Assembly (NCBI RefSeq): GCF_000186865.1
Contig: NW_008705562.1
Span: 2,830,821 to 2,894,820, forward strand
DNA: 64,000 bases
Direction: 5' to 3'
From: Aureococcus anophagefferens
Taxonomy: Eukaryota > Sar > Pelagophyceae > Pelagomonadales > Pelagomonadaceae
This document shows, one piece after another, positions 38,027 to 45,933 of the stretch. The position numbers and the translations under genes were made by a program. The notes beneath the pieces were generated by a model, which made no database searches, had not been told where the DNA came from, and worked only from the letters and a program-made list of their open reading frames with translations. The stretch's first letter is position 1. Every line of letters starts with the position of its first letter.

Positions 38027-39313
38027 TTACGCCTTCGTCACGCGGATCCAGTCGACCTCGAGCGGCCGCGTCCACGTCGGGATCCAGGCCGCCTCCTCGT
38101 CGGCGAAGGCCGTCCGCGGGTCGCACATGTGCGGGTGGTCGCAGCCCTTCCAGAGCACCTCCTCCCCCCAGTACGCGACGCCGCCTCCCGCGGAGCCGCC
38201 GACGGCGACGTTGATGACGAAGTAGAACTCGGCGTCGAAGGGCGCGTCCGGGTGGCCGTCGTAGGCGTCGTTCTCGCAGTAGGGCCCCTTGGCCCCCGGC
38301 CAGGTCGCCAGGGTCCGCTCCTGTGCGAGGCCCGGCCCCTCGCGCGCGTAGGTCCGCACGGAGCCGGGCCGCCAGTCGAGGCCGATGATCACGAAGCCGT
38401 CCGCGTCCTCGAGCGCCTTGAAATTGTTCGATTGCGACGGCCAGATCGTCGTGTTCCCGATGGAGAACGTGTCGCCGCCGCCCGCGTCCGCGCAGTGGAC
38501 CGTCGCCGCGAGGCGGTCGAAGCCCGCTTTGCCGCTCTGCGAGGACCCGACAACTTCAAAATCCGCGTCGTTGCCCCGCGCCTCGAGCAGGTCGATCTCG
38601 CCGCTGAAGGGCCAGGGCCCGTAGGCGTTCTCCGCCGGCAGGAGCCAGAACGCGGGCCAGACCCAGTCGCCCACGGGCAGCCGGAGCCGCGCCTCGACGC
38701 GGCCGTGCCTGAACTGGAACTTGCCCTTGCTGCTCAGGCGCGCGGAGACGACGGGCGGCAGGGGCTCGTCCCACTTGCCCGCGTGGGCGCACTTCTGGGG
38801 CGCACCGGCCGCGTCCGCCGCGGGCACGGTGCAGCCCTCGACCGCGAGCTCCGTGCCGTCGTCGAGCGCGCCGCGGACGCCGCCGGGCGCCTCGAGCTTG
38901 TCGCGCAGCGCGTGGAGCGCCGCCACGTCCGCGTCCGGCGTCGCCGGGTCCGCGAGCTTCGCGTCGAGGCCCGAGAGCTGGTACCACGCGTCCGCGGACA
39001 TGGGCTTGGGCTGGATCACGAGGCGGCCGTTCCGCACGAAGATGACGCCCGGGTCGTCCGTGTAGGCCTGGAACTCGCCGTTGCCCCCGTCGTCCAGCGA
39101 CCGCTCCACGGTCCAGCGCGCCGCGTCGATGCTGTGGAAGTCCTCGAAGAAGACGTCGCTCGACCGGCTCGTCGCGTAGAAGACGGCGAGCGCCAGGAGC
39201 AGCGCGCCGGAGACGCCGAGCGCCGCGGCGGCGGCCCGGTTCTGGGCCATCCACGACTTCTTCTCGGCGACGAGCGCGTTGGCGTCGGCGGCGACGGCCG
39301 TGTAATTGGCCAT
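38027..39313 (-). CDS. GH16 beta-glucanase-like type II membrane protein, paralog B
   Basis: 428 residues from ATG at 39313 (an ATG at 39376 would add 21 residues). One signal-anchor helix (LGVSGALLLALAVFYA) near residue 30 precedes the catalytic domain. GH16 signatures are GNGEFQAYTDDP, RHGRVEARLRLPVGDWVWPA, FSGEIDLLEARGN (catalytic E-x-D-x-x-E near residue 238), ATVHCADAGG and VINVAVGGSAGG. Such enzymes hydrolyse or transglycosylate beta-1,3-glucans; chrysolaminarin handling is plausible. There are no introns, in contrast to the head-to-head paralog at 39436. Confidence 0.88.
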   Translation of the reverse strand: MANYTAVAADANALVAEKKSWMAQNRAAAAALGVSGALLLALAVFYATSRSSDVFFEDFHSIDAARWTVERSLDDGGNGEFQAYTDDPGVIFVRNGRLVIQPKPMSADAWYQLSGLDAKLADPATPDADVAALHALRDKLEAPGGVRGALDDGTELAVEGCTVPAADAAGAPQKCAHAGKWDEPLPPVVSARLSSKGKFQFRHGRVEARLRLPVGDWVWPAFWLLPAENAYGPWPFSGEIDLLEARGNDADFEVVGSSQSGKAGFDRLAATVHCADAGGGDTFSIGNTTIWPSQSNNFKALEDADGFVIIGLDWRPGSVRTYAREGPGLAQERTLATWPGAKGPYCENDAYDGHPDAPFDAEFYFVINVAVGGSAGGGVAYWGEEVLWKGCDHPHMCDPRTAFADEEAAWIPTWTRPLEVDWIRVTKA

Positions 39314-39376
39314 TGCAGCAGTGTCGTGCGCGCGGCTGCCTATGCGACAGGCGATGGATGCACGAGGCTGCCCCAT

Positions 39377-39435
39377 CGCGGAAAAAGTTTGTATTTCCTC
39401 GGCATGTCTAGCACAATCGCCACAAGGTCACAACA
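39377..39435. promoter_or_regulatory. Short divergent promoter of the GH16 pair
   Basis: Depending on which GH16 B start is used, 59 to 122 bp separate the two ATGs, implying a shared bidirectional promoter for two paralogous enzymes. Confidence 0.4.
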
Positions 39436-40796
39436 ATGGGCGGCTCGCAGTGCATGAAGACGAAGGCCATCGTGCTGTCGCTCGTCTGCTCGACCACGCT
39501 CTGGTTCTGCCTCGACCTCGCCGTGCCGCAGTCCGGCTTCACGAGCGGCGGCAAGGGCCGGCTCGTCTGGTCCGACGAGTTTGATGACGACGCCATCGAC
39601 CGCAGCGCCTGGAACGTCATCACGAGCATCAACGGCGGCGGCAACGGCGAGTTCCAGGAGTACACGGACGACGGCGCGACCGTGACCGTGCAAAACGGCC
39701 GCCTCGCCATCACGCCGACGCTGACGACCTTGCCGCGGAAGTTCCTCTACAACGGGACCTACGACCTCGGCGACTGCAGCGACACCTGGCCCGGCGCCTG
39801 CAAGCGCACGGGCACGGCGAACTTCCCGCTGCCCGGCGTGCGCTCGGGCAAGGTGACGACGCAGGGCAAGTTCGCCTTCACCTACGGCGTCCTCGAGGCG
39901 CGGCTCCGGCCGCCGCGCGGCGACTGGCTCTGGCCCGCGTTCTGGCTGCTGCCCGACGACCAGAAATACGGCATCTGGCAGCGTCCTGTGGCCGTGACGA
40001 CTTTCGAGAGATTTCGGGTGGGGAAACGATGAAACATCGTTACGGACGCATTTGCTAGGCATCTGGCCCCGGTCCGGAGAGATCGACCTCATGGAGGGCC
40101 GCGGCAACGGCGTCGACTGGGAGATGCTCGGCGGCGATCCGAACCGGCGCCGGCTCGAGGAGGACCCGGCGAATTGGGTCTACTCGACCTACGGCGTCAA
40201 CAGCTTCACGTCGACGGTGCACTGCGCGGGTCCGGGCTTCAAGGACGACTTCGACATGGTCAAACGGACGCGCCCGCCGGCGTCCCTCGCGGACGACGAC
40301 GGGTTCCTCGTCTTCGGCCTCCGGTGGTCGGAGGGCCGCGTCCGCACGTACTACGTCGACTCCGCGACGGGCGAGGAGCACACGGTCGTCGACTGGCGGG
40401 GCCACGACCGGCGCCCGAACTGCAGAGGCGCCTACGACGACGCGAAGACGCCGCTGGCGCGCTACGGCGTCCTGTGGCGGTGGCGGTTTTCGAGAGATTT
40501 TGACCGGGAAGACGAAGAGAAATCGTTACCGACATGCTCGGTAGGCGCCCTACGACGTCGACTTCTACGTCATCTTCAACCTGGCCGTCGGCGGCGACTG
40601 CGGCGGCAAGGACTATTACTGGGGCCACGACACGCCCTGGGCCCCGGCGAATTGCCCGGGCAAGGCGGCGGGCCTCACGAGCGCCGCGTGCTTCCTCGAG
40701 GCGCAGGACGACTGGTACCCGACGTGGGGCGACGACAACCAGCTCCTCGTGGACTGGATCCGCGTCTGGGAGCTCCCGGACGGCGAGGCGCCGTAA
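39436..40796 (+). CDS. GH16 beta-glucanase-like protein, paralog A (two introner introns)
   Basis: Exons 39436-39970, 40059-40456 and 40545-40796 give 394 residues. A signal-anchor lies at the N-terminus (AIVLSLVCSTTLWFCLDLAV). Catalytic features are RLVWSDEFDDDAID, GNGEFQEYTDDG, GVLEARLRPPRGDWLWPAFW and RSGEIDLMEGRGN (nucleophile and acid Glu about residues 187-192), then STVHCAG and VIFNLAVGGDCGG. Both introns are family C introners with GC donors; splicing gives KYGIWPRSGEI and KTPLAPYDVDFY, each matching paralog B. The first interrupts the catalytic block. Likely role: beta-1,3-glucan hydrolysis or remodelling at a membrane or outside the cell. Confidence 0.92.
39979..40058 (+). mobile_element. 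Introner element, family C copy 1
   Basis: An 80-bp insertion with the exact duplication GCATCTGG (39971-39978 and 40059-40066). It starts CAGCGTCCTGTGG and ends TTTGCTAG. An internal hairpin has stem AACGATG / CATCGTT and loop AAA. The intron is 39971-40058 (GC-AG). Confidence 0.92.
40465..40544 (+). mobile_element. Introner element, family C copy 2
   Basis: An 80-bp insertion. The duplication is GCGCGCTA (40457-40464) versus GCGCCCTA (40545-40552), one mismatch. It starts CGGCGTCCTGTGG and ends CATGCTCGGTAG. The hairpin is degraded. The intron is 40457-40544 (GC-AG). Confidence 0.88.
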
Positions 40797-40882
40797 AAGA
40801 AGCGACGCGCGCGGGGCAGGCGGGAGCCCGCGGCGCGGGGAGCGGGGGGCGGAGCGCCGGCGGCGCGGCGCGCGGCGGGGGC

Positions 40883-42040
40883 CTAGGCGCCGACGGTGCC
40901 CGAGCGCTTGCGCGCGGCGTCGCGGGCCGCGAGGGCCTTCTCCTTCTGCTTGGGCCCCATGTACTTGAGGCTCTCCTCGAACTCGCGGTCGAGCCACCAG
41001 AACGTGCCCTCCTCGGAGCCGCCGCCCGCGCAGGCGGCCTTGGCCTCCTCGAGCTTGTCCGTGATCATGTGGACGGCGTCGTCGGCGACCTTCATGGCCT
41101 CGTCGGCGGCGTCGGCGGCCTGCTTGGCCTTCTTCGCCGCCTTCTTGGCCTTGCGCTCCGCGGCGCCCTGCGTGATCCGCGCCGTCCGGAGCGGCTGGCT
41201 GTCCTCGGCCTTGAGGATCGCGCACTGGGCCTTGGCCTTGTTGCGCTTCACCGTCGACAGCGACTCGTCGCTGCTCAGCTTCTCCTGGGCGGCGATGGCG
41301 TCGGCCTTGGCCTGCTCCTGGGCCTCGAGGGCCTTGGTCGCGGCCTCCATCTCCTTGGCGGCGTCCTCGGCCTCCTTCGCCGCGGCCGCGGAGACCTCCG
41401 CGGCCTCCGTCGAGAGGCGGAGCTTCTCCTGGGCCTCGGCCATCTGCTCCTGGAGCGTCTCCATCATCTGGCGCTGGGCCGCGCTGCCCGTGGGCACCCA
41501 GTTGACGAGGTAGACCCAGTCGCCCTCCGTGAGCTTGTAGTGGAAGACGAGGAACTCCGTGATGGACATCATGCGGTTGAAGTCGATGTCGATGGCCGTG
41601 AGCGCCGCGCGCATGTCCTTGACCGTGAGCGCGCCGACCTAGGGACGGCGGGTGGCTCCACCAGAAAACGGCGCGCGCCCGGGCGCGGCGCGGCGCGCCG
41701 TGTGCTCGAGGAACTGGTGCGCCTCGAACTCGTCGAGCTCGTTCCCGGCGTCCTTCTTCCTCTTGTCGAGCTTGATGAACTCCGCCGTGTAGTTCCAGAT
41801 CTCCTCGGCCTTCTCCTGGTGCTTCTCGAAGCCCTCGTCGGGGATGCCGCCGGCCTGGCGGCTCCAGAAGGCGTTGAGGAAGTGCTTCGCTTGCATGGCC
41901 TACCAAGCATGACGGTAACGATGTTTCATCGTTTTCCCAGCCGAAATCTCTCGAAATCGTCACAGGACGCTGCGAATGGCGTAGGGCTTCTTGCAGAGCT
42001 CGACGAGCGCATCCTGGTCGGCCTTGGTGAACTTGGACAT
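40883..42040 (-). CDS. EF-hand-like and coiled-coil protein (two introns)
   Basis: Exons 41981-42040, 41699-41899 and 40883-41638 give 338 residues. The N-terminal half has IWNYTAEFIKLDKRKKDAG, NELDEFEAHQFLEHT and AIDIDFNRMMSITEFLVFHY, an EF-hand-pair-like pattern in which the usual calcium ligands are poorly kept (DIDFNRMMSITEF). It recalls a protist cytoskeletal family with the same order. Residues about 130-300 are a long Ala/Glu/Lys coiled coil. The first intron is a family C introner (GC donor); the second is a plain 60-bp GC-AG intron at 41639-41698. Splicing yields KKPYAMQAKHF and LEHTVGALTVKDM. Confidence 0.8.
41900..41972 (-). mobile_element. Introner element, family C copy 3
   Basis: A 73-bp element read on the minus strand from CAGCGTCCTGTGACG to CATGCTTGGTAG, with the intact hairpin AACGATG/CATCGTT. 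The flanking gene-sense octamers are GCCATTCG and GCCATGCA, alike in five of eight bases, so the duplication has decayed. The intron is 41980 down to 41900 (GC-AG). Confidence 0.82.
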
Positions 42041-42284
42041 GGCCCCGGCGCCGCGGAACGGCCGGAGATCTCTCGGTGGCTGGTGATGGAGCGAGCTTCG
42101 GCAGAGCAGAATCCCAAAGCGCGCTGCCGGATACAGCCGTACGTGACGCGAACGAGCAGTGACGGAGCACCTCGGCGCCCGGCTCCGGAGGTGAGAGAAC
42201 TTGCTCCGCGTCGCGCCCGACCTCCAGAAGCAGGACCGCAATCCCCCCCGGGCACCCCCGTCCACCGGTCTCACGCCCCGCGCC

Positions 42285-44368
42285 ATGGAGGCCCTCGAGG
42301 CCCTCGACGCCCGGTCCGGCGAGGTGCGCGCCCCCGTGCGGCTGCGCACGGAGTCCGACGTCTGCGCTGCGACGGAGGCGGCGTCGCCCCGCGCGCCGCG
42401 GAACCCGCGGCCGGCGCTGAGCCTCCTCGCGGCGCCGCCGACGCGGCCGCCCCAGCTCCAGAGCCGCGCGGAGGTCGACTACAAGGTCTGGGTCGAGCGC
42501 GTCGTCGCCGAGGCGGTCCTGCCCGGGGGCCTCGGCCGCGCGTCCGCGGCCGTCGCGCTGCTCTACGCCGCGTTCCTCGAGCCCCGGGACCTGAGCCGCC
42601 TCGCGACGACGTGCCGGGCGTTGCGCGGCCGCGCGTCCGCCGGGGGCGCCGCGAGCCTGGTCGAGGTCGCCGCGTCGATCGCGTGCCGCGAGGCCTACCG
42701 GCGGCTCCGGCCCCGCCTGCCGTCGAGCGGGACGGTGCCCGACGGCCCCGCGCTCCTCCGCGCGCGCCGGGGCCGCGACGAGCGCCACGCGCGGCCGTCC
42801 TGGGCCGCGCGCCTCGAGTCCCTGCGCCGGGGCACGCTGCTCGTCGGCGACGCCGCGCCGGCGCCGGCGCCGTCGGACCCGACGCTGCCCGCGCGAGCGC
42901 GCCACGACGTCGCCGTGCGCGAGGTCGTCGACGGCCGCTGCGTCGAGCTGAGCCGCCGCGACGGCGCGCCGGGCCCCGCGGCGAAGCTCGCCGCGCCGAA
43001 CCGGGGGTCTTTACTTCTCCTCGCGCGGAGCCACGACCCGTGGTTCGACGCGCCGCTCGGCGACGGCGGCGCCGCGGACGACGCGGGCGGCGCGGGCGAC
43101 GGGCCGGGCCACGCCGCCGTGCGCTGGGACCCGTCGACGGCGACGTGGACCGGCGTCGACCTCTGGCGCGGCGCGCCCGCGGCCGGCGGCGGCGCCGGCG
43201 ACGCGCCGCCGGCGTCGCCGGCGCTCCGCGACACGAACTTCCGGCGCGCGGCGGCCGTCGACGGCGACGGCCGCCTCTACGTGGCGTCGTGCAAGTACCG
43301 CGTGGCGCCGCGGCCCGACGCGGCCGCGCTCGCCGCGTTCCGCCGCGGCGACGTCGTCGCGGACCGCCAGGTCTGGCACGTCGCGCGGCGCCGGTCCGCG
43401 CCCGCGGGCGCCGAGGAGGACGCGGCGGACGCCGCGGCGGCCGACACCGACCTCTGGACGCGGCTCCCGGGCCTCGTGCCCTGGCGGCCGACGCTCGATT
43501 TGCTGCTCGTGCCCGTGCGGGCGCGACGTCGCGCGGCCTTCGACGGCGCGCCGGCCTTCGACGGCGCGCGGCAGCCGCCCATCTCCCTCGGCGACCCCGG
43601 GCCCGCCGCGGGCACCCTCGTCGACCGCGCGGCGGCCTCGCTCGCGTCCGGCGTCGCGCCGGACGTCGCCGCGCGCGACGTCGGGCCGGGGCCGTCGACG
43701 CCCGCGCCCGCGCGGGAGCGCCTCGGCGACGCGCTCCACGGGCCGGGCTGGGGCCCCCAGGACCTCCCGCCGGGCGCGCGCGCCGACGCCCAGGCCTGGC
43801 TCGGCCGGCGGCTGCTGCGGCGCGACGCCGCGCGCGCCGCGCGGAAACGGCGCGGCGTCGCCAACGCGGCCGCGGCGCCCGCGGAGGCGGAGACGACGCT
43901 CCTCGCCGTCTGCCTCGACAGCAACGCGCGGAGCTGCGTCGCCGGCGGCGCGTCCGTCTACGCGCTCGAGCCCGGCCGCCGCGCGTGGGTCCTCCCGCGG
44001 CCTTCGGCGACGCCGTCGCCTGCGGCCCCTGCCTCGTGCTCGTCGGCCGCGCGCCCCACGACGCCATCGCCCTCGACCTCGACGACCTCGTCTGGCGCCG
44101 CGTCGCCGCGCCGCCGGGCGCGGCCGCCGGCAAAAGCGAGGGCCACATTGTCCGCGCGGTCGCCGCGCCCGACGGCTCCGCGCGCGTCCTCGTCATCAGC
44201 CAGATGCAAGACGGCGTGTCGCTCCTGAGCGACACGCCCCTCGTCCCCGGCGCGACCGGCGTCGCCTTCGGCCGCGCGCGGCGCCACAACCTCCCCTTTG
44301 CTACGCTCCCCGCCCGCCAGAAGGCCAGCGCCACGTGGATCACCGCGAGCCTGCCGCTCCCCCTCTAA
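42285..44368 (+). CDS. F-box/kelch-like protein with a frameshift near 44.0 kb
   Basis: The frame from ATG 42285 runs to a point near 43985-44005, after which the sensible protein continues in another frame (FGDAVACGPCLVLVG through to TASLPLPL and TAA at 44366). About 694 residues in all. The N-terminus has an F-box-like helix set (LLYAAFLEPRDLSRLATTC). The remainder carries WD/kelch-like strands (VRWDPSTATWTGVDLW, DLWTRLPGLVPW, RRAWVLP). No intron borders fit the frame change, so a one-base indel in the assembly or genome is likely. Function would be substrate recruitment by a ubiquitin ligase, by inference. Confidence 0.6.
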
Positions 44369-44502
44369 GGAAGAAATTCGTGTGGATGCCGACGGGCCCG
44401 GCGCGGCGGCGAGAGAGGTGCGAGTCGCTGACGGGTCGCGACGCGCGCTGCACCGCGAACCTGGCGCAAAAACGGCCTGTGGAGATTGGGTCGAGCGAGA
44501 CG

Positions 44503-45819
44503 ATGAGCGCGCCGCCGCCTGCAGCGATCATTTTAGCGGCGCTCCTGGGGGACACCAATACGCTTCGACATTATTTTGAGAGCGGCCGTCGTGATGCGAA
44601 TGTGCTGTTCGGATTTCATGAACCCGATCAGATCCTGAACGACGAGACCGAAACCCTCCAATACTACTACGACGCGGGAAGAAACGACGATCATCACGGT
44701 ACTTTTTTGCACTGTGTCCTCTTACAAAGTTCTGAGCAACGGCTGGATAGATCTGATGCGGTGCGGCTACTTCTGGCTCACGGCGCCGACGCGAATCTCG
44801 AAGCAGCTGTGCGTCCCCTCTTGTGGTGCGAGTATCCAGAAGAGATGACTGTGCTGCTCGATGCTGGTGCGGATCCCAACGCTGATAACCCGCTCAATTG
44901 CATGATCCTGGATTACGACAACGGACTGGCTATGGCGAAAGTCCTCGTGCGTCGCGGCGCGAACGTGTTTTACAAGGATGCACGGCGGCCACGATGTCGA
45001 GTATGATGTCATTCATTACTATGACTTGGAGGACGATGATGAAAAGNNNNNNNNNNNNNNNNNNNNNNNNNNNNNNNNNNNNNNNNNNNNNNNNNNNNNN
45101 NNNNNNNNNNNNNNNNNNNNNNNNNNNNNNNNNNNNNNNNNNNNNNNNNNNNNNNNNNNNNNNNNNNNNNNNNNNNNNNNNNNNNNNNNNNNNNNNNNNN
45201 NNNNNNNNNNNNNNNNNNNNNNNNNNNNNNNNNNNNNNNNNNNNNNNNNNNNNNNNNNNNNNNNNNNNNNNNNNNNNNNNNNNNNNNNNNNNNNNNNNNN
45301 NNNNNNNNNNNNNNNNNNNNNNNNNNNNNNNNNNNNNNNNNNNNNNNNNNNNNNNNNNNNNNNNNNNNNNNNNNNNNNNNNNNNNNNNNNNNNNNNNNNN
45401 NNNNNNNNNNNNNNNNNNNNNNNNNNNNNNNNNNNNNNNNNNNNNNNNNNNNNNNNNNNNNNNNNNNNNNNNNNNNNNNNNNNNNNNNNNNNNNNNNNNN
45501 NNNNNNNNNNNNNNNNNNNNNNNNNNNNNNNNNNNNNNNNNNNNNNNNNNNNNNNNNNNNNNNNNNNNNNNNNNNNNNNNNNNNNNNNNNNNNNNNNNNN
45601 NNNNNNNNNNNNNNNNNNNNNNNNNNNNNNNNNNNNNNNNNNNNNNNNNNNNNNNNNNNNNNNNNNNNNNNNNGAGCGGCTCTTTGACCCCCGGCATTCG
45701 AGCGAAACCTTGTTCCGGAGTGCCCACACACGAAAGTCGCGCGCGGCGCCGCGGCGCCGCTCCCGAACGAGGTCTTCTGGCACGTGCTCTCCTTCTGGCG
45801 CACGAGCCGCGACGACTAA
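44503..45819 (+). CDS. Ankyrin-repeat protein, split by frameshift and assembly gap
   Basis: From ATG 44503 (MSAPPPAAIILAALLGD) ankyrin-type repeats are clear: LLLAHGADANLEAAV, MTVLLDAGADPNADNP, AKVLVRRGANVFYKD. At about 44978 the frame should shift by one to continue with HGGHDVEYDVIHYYDLED, then the 627-N gap begins. After the gap a frame reading KVARGAAAPLPNEVFWHVLSFW and ending at TAA 45817-45819 is a typical F-box-like tail of stramenopile ankyrin proteins, so I treat it as the same gene. Base composition is low in GC up to the gap, as in the ankyrin gene at 16861. Confidence 0.6.
45047..45673. other. Assembly gap, 627 N
   Basis: Run of N inside the ankyrin gene; repeats in the gene are a likely cause. 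Confidence 0.95.
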
Positions 45820-45933
45820 GAGCGCAGCTCCTGAAGTGGGGGGCGGTTTTTATGGGGCGCGCGCGGTCGAAAAAAAAGGGGCCCGGCGCGTTCGAGGGGG
45901 CGGCCCCGCGCGGCGCGGCGGCGCCGCGGGCGC

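Noticed and set aside
40052..44368. 1438-residue plus-strand frame across four genes
   Set aside because: Only its short ends match real exons (GH16 exon 2 and the frameshifted tail at 44 kb); the middle is antisense to the EF-hand-like gene.
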